Assembly (NCBI GenBank): GCA_021160185.1
Contig: JAGHDA010000325.1
Coordinates: 1-6,426, forward strand
Reading direction: 5' to 3'
DNA length: 6,426 bases
DNA from: Verrucomicrobiota bacterium
Lineage (GTDB): Bacteria; Verrucomicrobiota; Verrucomicrobiia; Limisphaerales; CAZBKV01
The notes below the pieces were generated by a model. It was not told where the DNA came from. It saw only the letters and a list, made by a program, of their open reading frames with translations, and did no database searches. The translations under genes and the position numbers were made by a program. Numbering within the stretch: the first letter of the stretch is position 1; every line of letters starts with the position of its first letter. Positions 5,555-6,426 of this stretch are shown here, piece after piece.

Positions 5555-6426
5555 ATGGAGCAGGACACCATCGCGGCGATCTCGACCCCTCTGGGAGAGG
5601 GCGGTCTGGCCGTGGTCCGGATCTCCGGGCCGGACGCTCTGCGCGTGGCCGACCGCTGTTTCCGGCCGTCGCGGAGGGACGCGCCGCCGCCTTCCCAAGC
5701 GCCTTCGCACACCCTGCACTACGGCAAGGTGGAAAAAGACGGGCAGGCGATCGATGAAGTCCTCCTGGCAGTGATGCGCGCCCCCCGCACGTACACCCGC
5801 GAGGACACGGTGGAGATCGCCTGCCACGGCGGCCTTCTGCCGGCCAAGCTCGTGCTCGAGGCCGCCCTGGCCGCCGGCGCGCGCCCGGCCGAGCCCGGCG
5901 AGTTCACCAAACGCGCCTTCCTCAACGGTCGGCTCGATCTCGCCCAGGCCGAGGCGGTGCTCGATGTGATCCGCTCCCGAACCGAGCTGGCTCTTCAGGC
6001 GGCGCAACACCAACTCGCCGGCAAGCTCTCGGCCCGAGTCAACGCGGTTCGGGAGCGGCTCCTCGAAACGCTTGCCCACATCGAGGCCTGGATCGACTTT
6101 CCTGAGGAGGACATCGAGCCGGACACCGGGGCGCGCCTCCTGGAAGCGATCCGGGACGCCGAGGCGCAAGTGGCGCGCCTGCTGGCCTCAGCCCGGGAAG
6201 GACGCCTGCTGCGCCGGGGCGTCCGCGCCGTCATCACCGGCCGCGTCAACGCCGGCAAGTCGAGCCTTCTCAACCGGCTTCTGGGCGAAGAGCGGGCGAT
6301 CGTGGCCCCTTCGCCGGGCACTACCCGCGACACGATTGAGGAAACGGCGGACATCCGCGGACTGCCCGTCGTGTGCGTGGACACCGCCGGCTTGCGCGAC
6401 ACGACCGACGCCGTGGAAGCCGAAGG
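5555..6426 (+). CDS. mnmE: tRNA modification GTPase MnmE (3' end outside window)
   Basis: The first 290 codons of a protein normally near 450 residues; the frame runs open off the window end. With MnmG, MnmE makes the 5-carboxymethylaminomethyl group on uridine-34 of certain tRNAs, using a folate one-carbon unit and GTP hydrolysis in the cytosol. The N-terminal folate-binding, dimer-forming domain (about 1-120) begins canonically with DTIAAISTPLGEGGLAVVRI and carries YTREDTVEIACHGG (80-93). PGEFTKRAFLNGRLDLAQAE (114-133) opens the helical domain. The inserted G domain shows G1 GRVNAGKSS (229-237), G2 GTTRD (255-259) and G3 DTAGLRDT (276-283). G4 and the C-terminal Cys motif lie beyond the window. 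G1 usually reads GxPNAGKS; here Val replaces Pro. The ATG at 5555-5557 fits the family start exactly, although no Shine-Dalgarno precedes it, which may mean coupling to the gene upstream. Confidence 0.96.
   Translation, partial: MEQDTIAAISTPLGEGGLAVVRISGPDALRVADRCFRPSRRDAPPPSQAPSHTLHYGKVEKDGQAIDEVLLAVMRAPRTYTREDTVEIACHGGLLPAKLVLEAALAAGARPAEPGEFTKRAFLNGRLDLAQAEAVLDVIRSRTELALQAAQHQLAGKLSARVNAVRERLLETLAHIEAWIDFPEEDIEPDTGARLLEAIRDAEAQVARLLASAREGRLLRRGVRAVITGRVNAGKSSLLNRLLGEERAIVAPSPGTTRDTIEETADIRGLPVVCVDTAGLRDTTDAVEAE

Noticed and set aside
5150..6169. Long minus-strand open frame (339 codons) opposite the small protein gene and mnmE
   Set aside because: It covers two well-supported plus-strand genes in antisense. 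Its sequence is rich in Arg and Gly, as expected of a shadow frame.

Overview
This is a GC-rich bacterial chromosomal window of closely packed, mostly housekeeping genes. It shows no mobile element, CRISPR array, tRNA or rRNA. The gene set suggests a member of the Verrucomicrobiota or a related PVC lineage. The clues are a 92-residue charged helical protein beginning MKTAYELAMERL, a Cof-like HAD phosphatase of a style I associate with that group, and a beta-galactosidase-trimerisation-like C-terminus. This placement rests on remembered sequence styles, not on a search.

Left part (1-3060): the 3' end of a plus-strand gene (to 713) is probably the C-terminus of a large glycosidase-like protein. 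Seventeen bases later it meets, tail to tail, a minus-strand operon: zwf (glucose-6-phosphate dehydrogenase) followed by pgl (6-phosphogluconolactonase), joined by an ATGA stop/start overlap. Together these enzymes convert glucose-6-phosphate to 6-phosphogluconate and yield NADPH, the oxidative entry to the pentose phosphate or Entner-Doudoroff routes.

Middle (3061-4286): a 141-bp divergent intergenic region holds a short palindrome, an AT-rich core readable as a -10 element on both strands, and a two-codon mini-ORF whose stop overlaps the zwf start. It separates zwf from a plus-strand DapA/NanA-family Schiff-base aldolase. That aldolase keeps the catalytic Lys and Tyr but lacks the Arg expected in true dihydrodipicolinate synthase, so a sugar-acid aldolase or dehydratase role is more likely. 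A short GC hairpin with four Ts follows it. The remaining 130 bp or so up to the next gene hold nothing I can name.

Right part (4287-6426): a minus-strand HAD phosphatase (GTG start) diverges across 43 bp from a plus-strand pair. The pair is the 92-residue coiled-coil-like protein, with a very strong Shine-Dalgarno, and mnmE, the GTPase of tRNA wobble-uridine modification. mnmE is cut by the window end inside its G domain.

I do not see an undescribed multi-gene system here. The observations most worth a second look are the mini-ORF at the zwf start, the probable frameshift at the left edge, the unresolved aldolase specificity and the small helical protein before mnmE.
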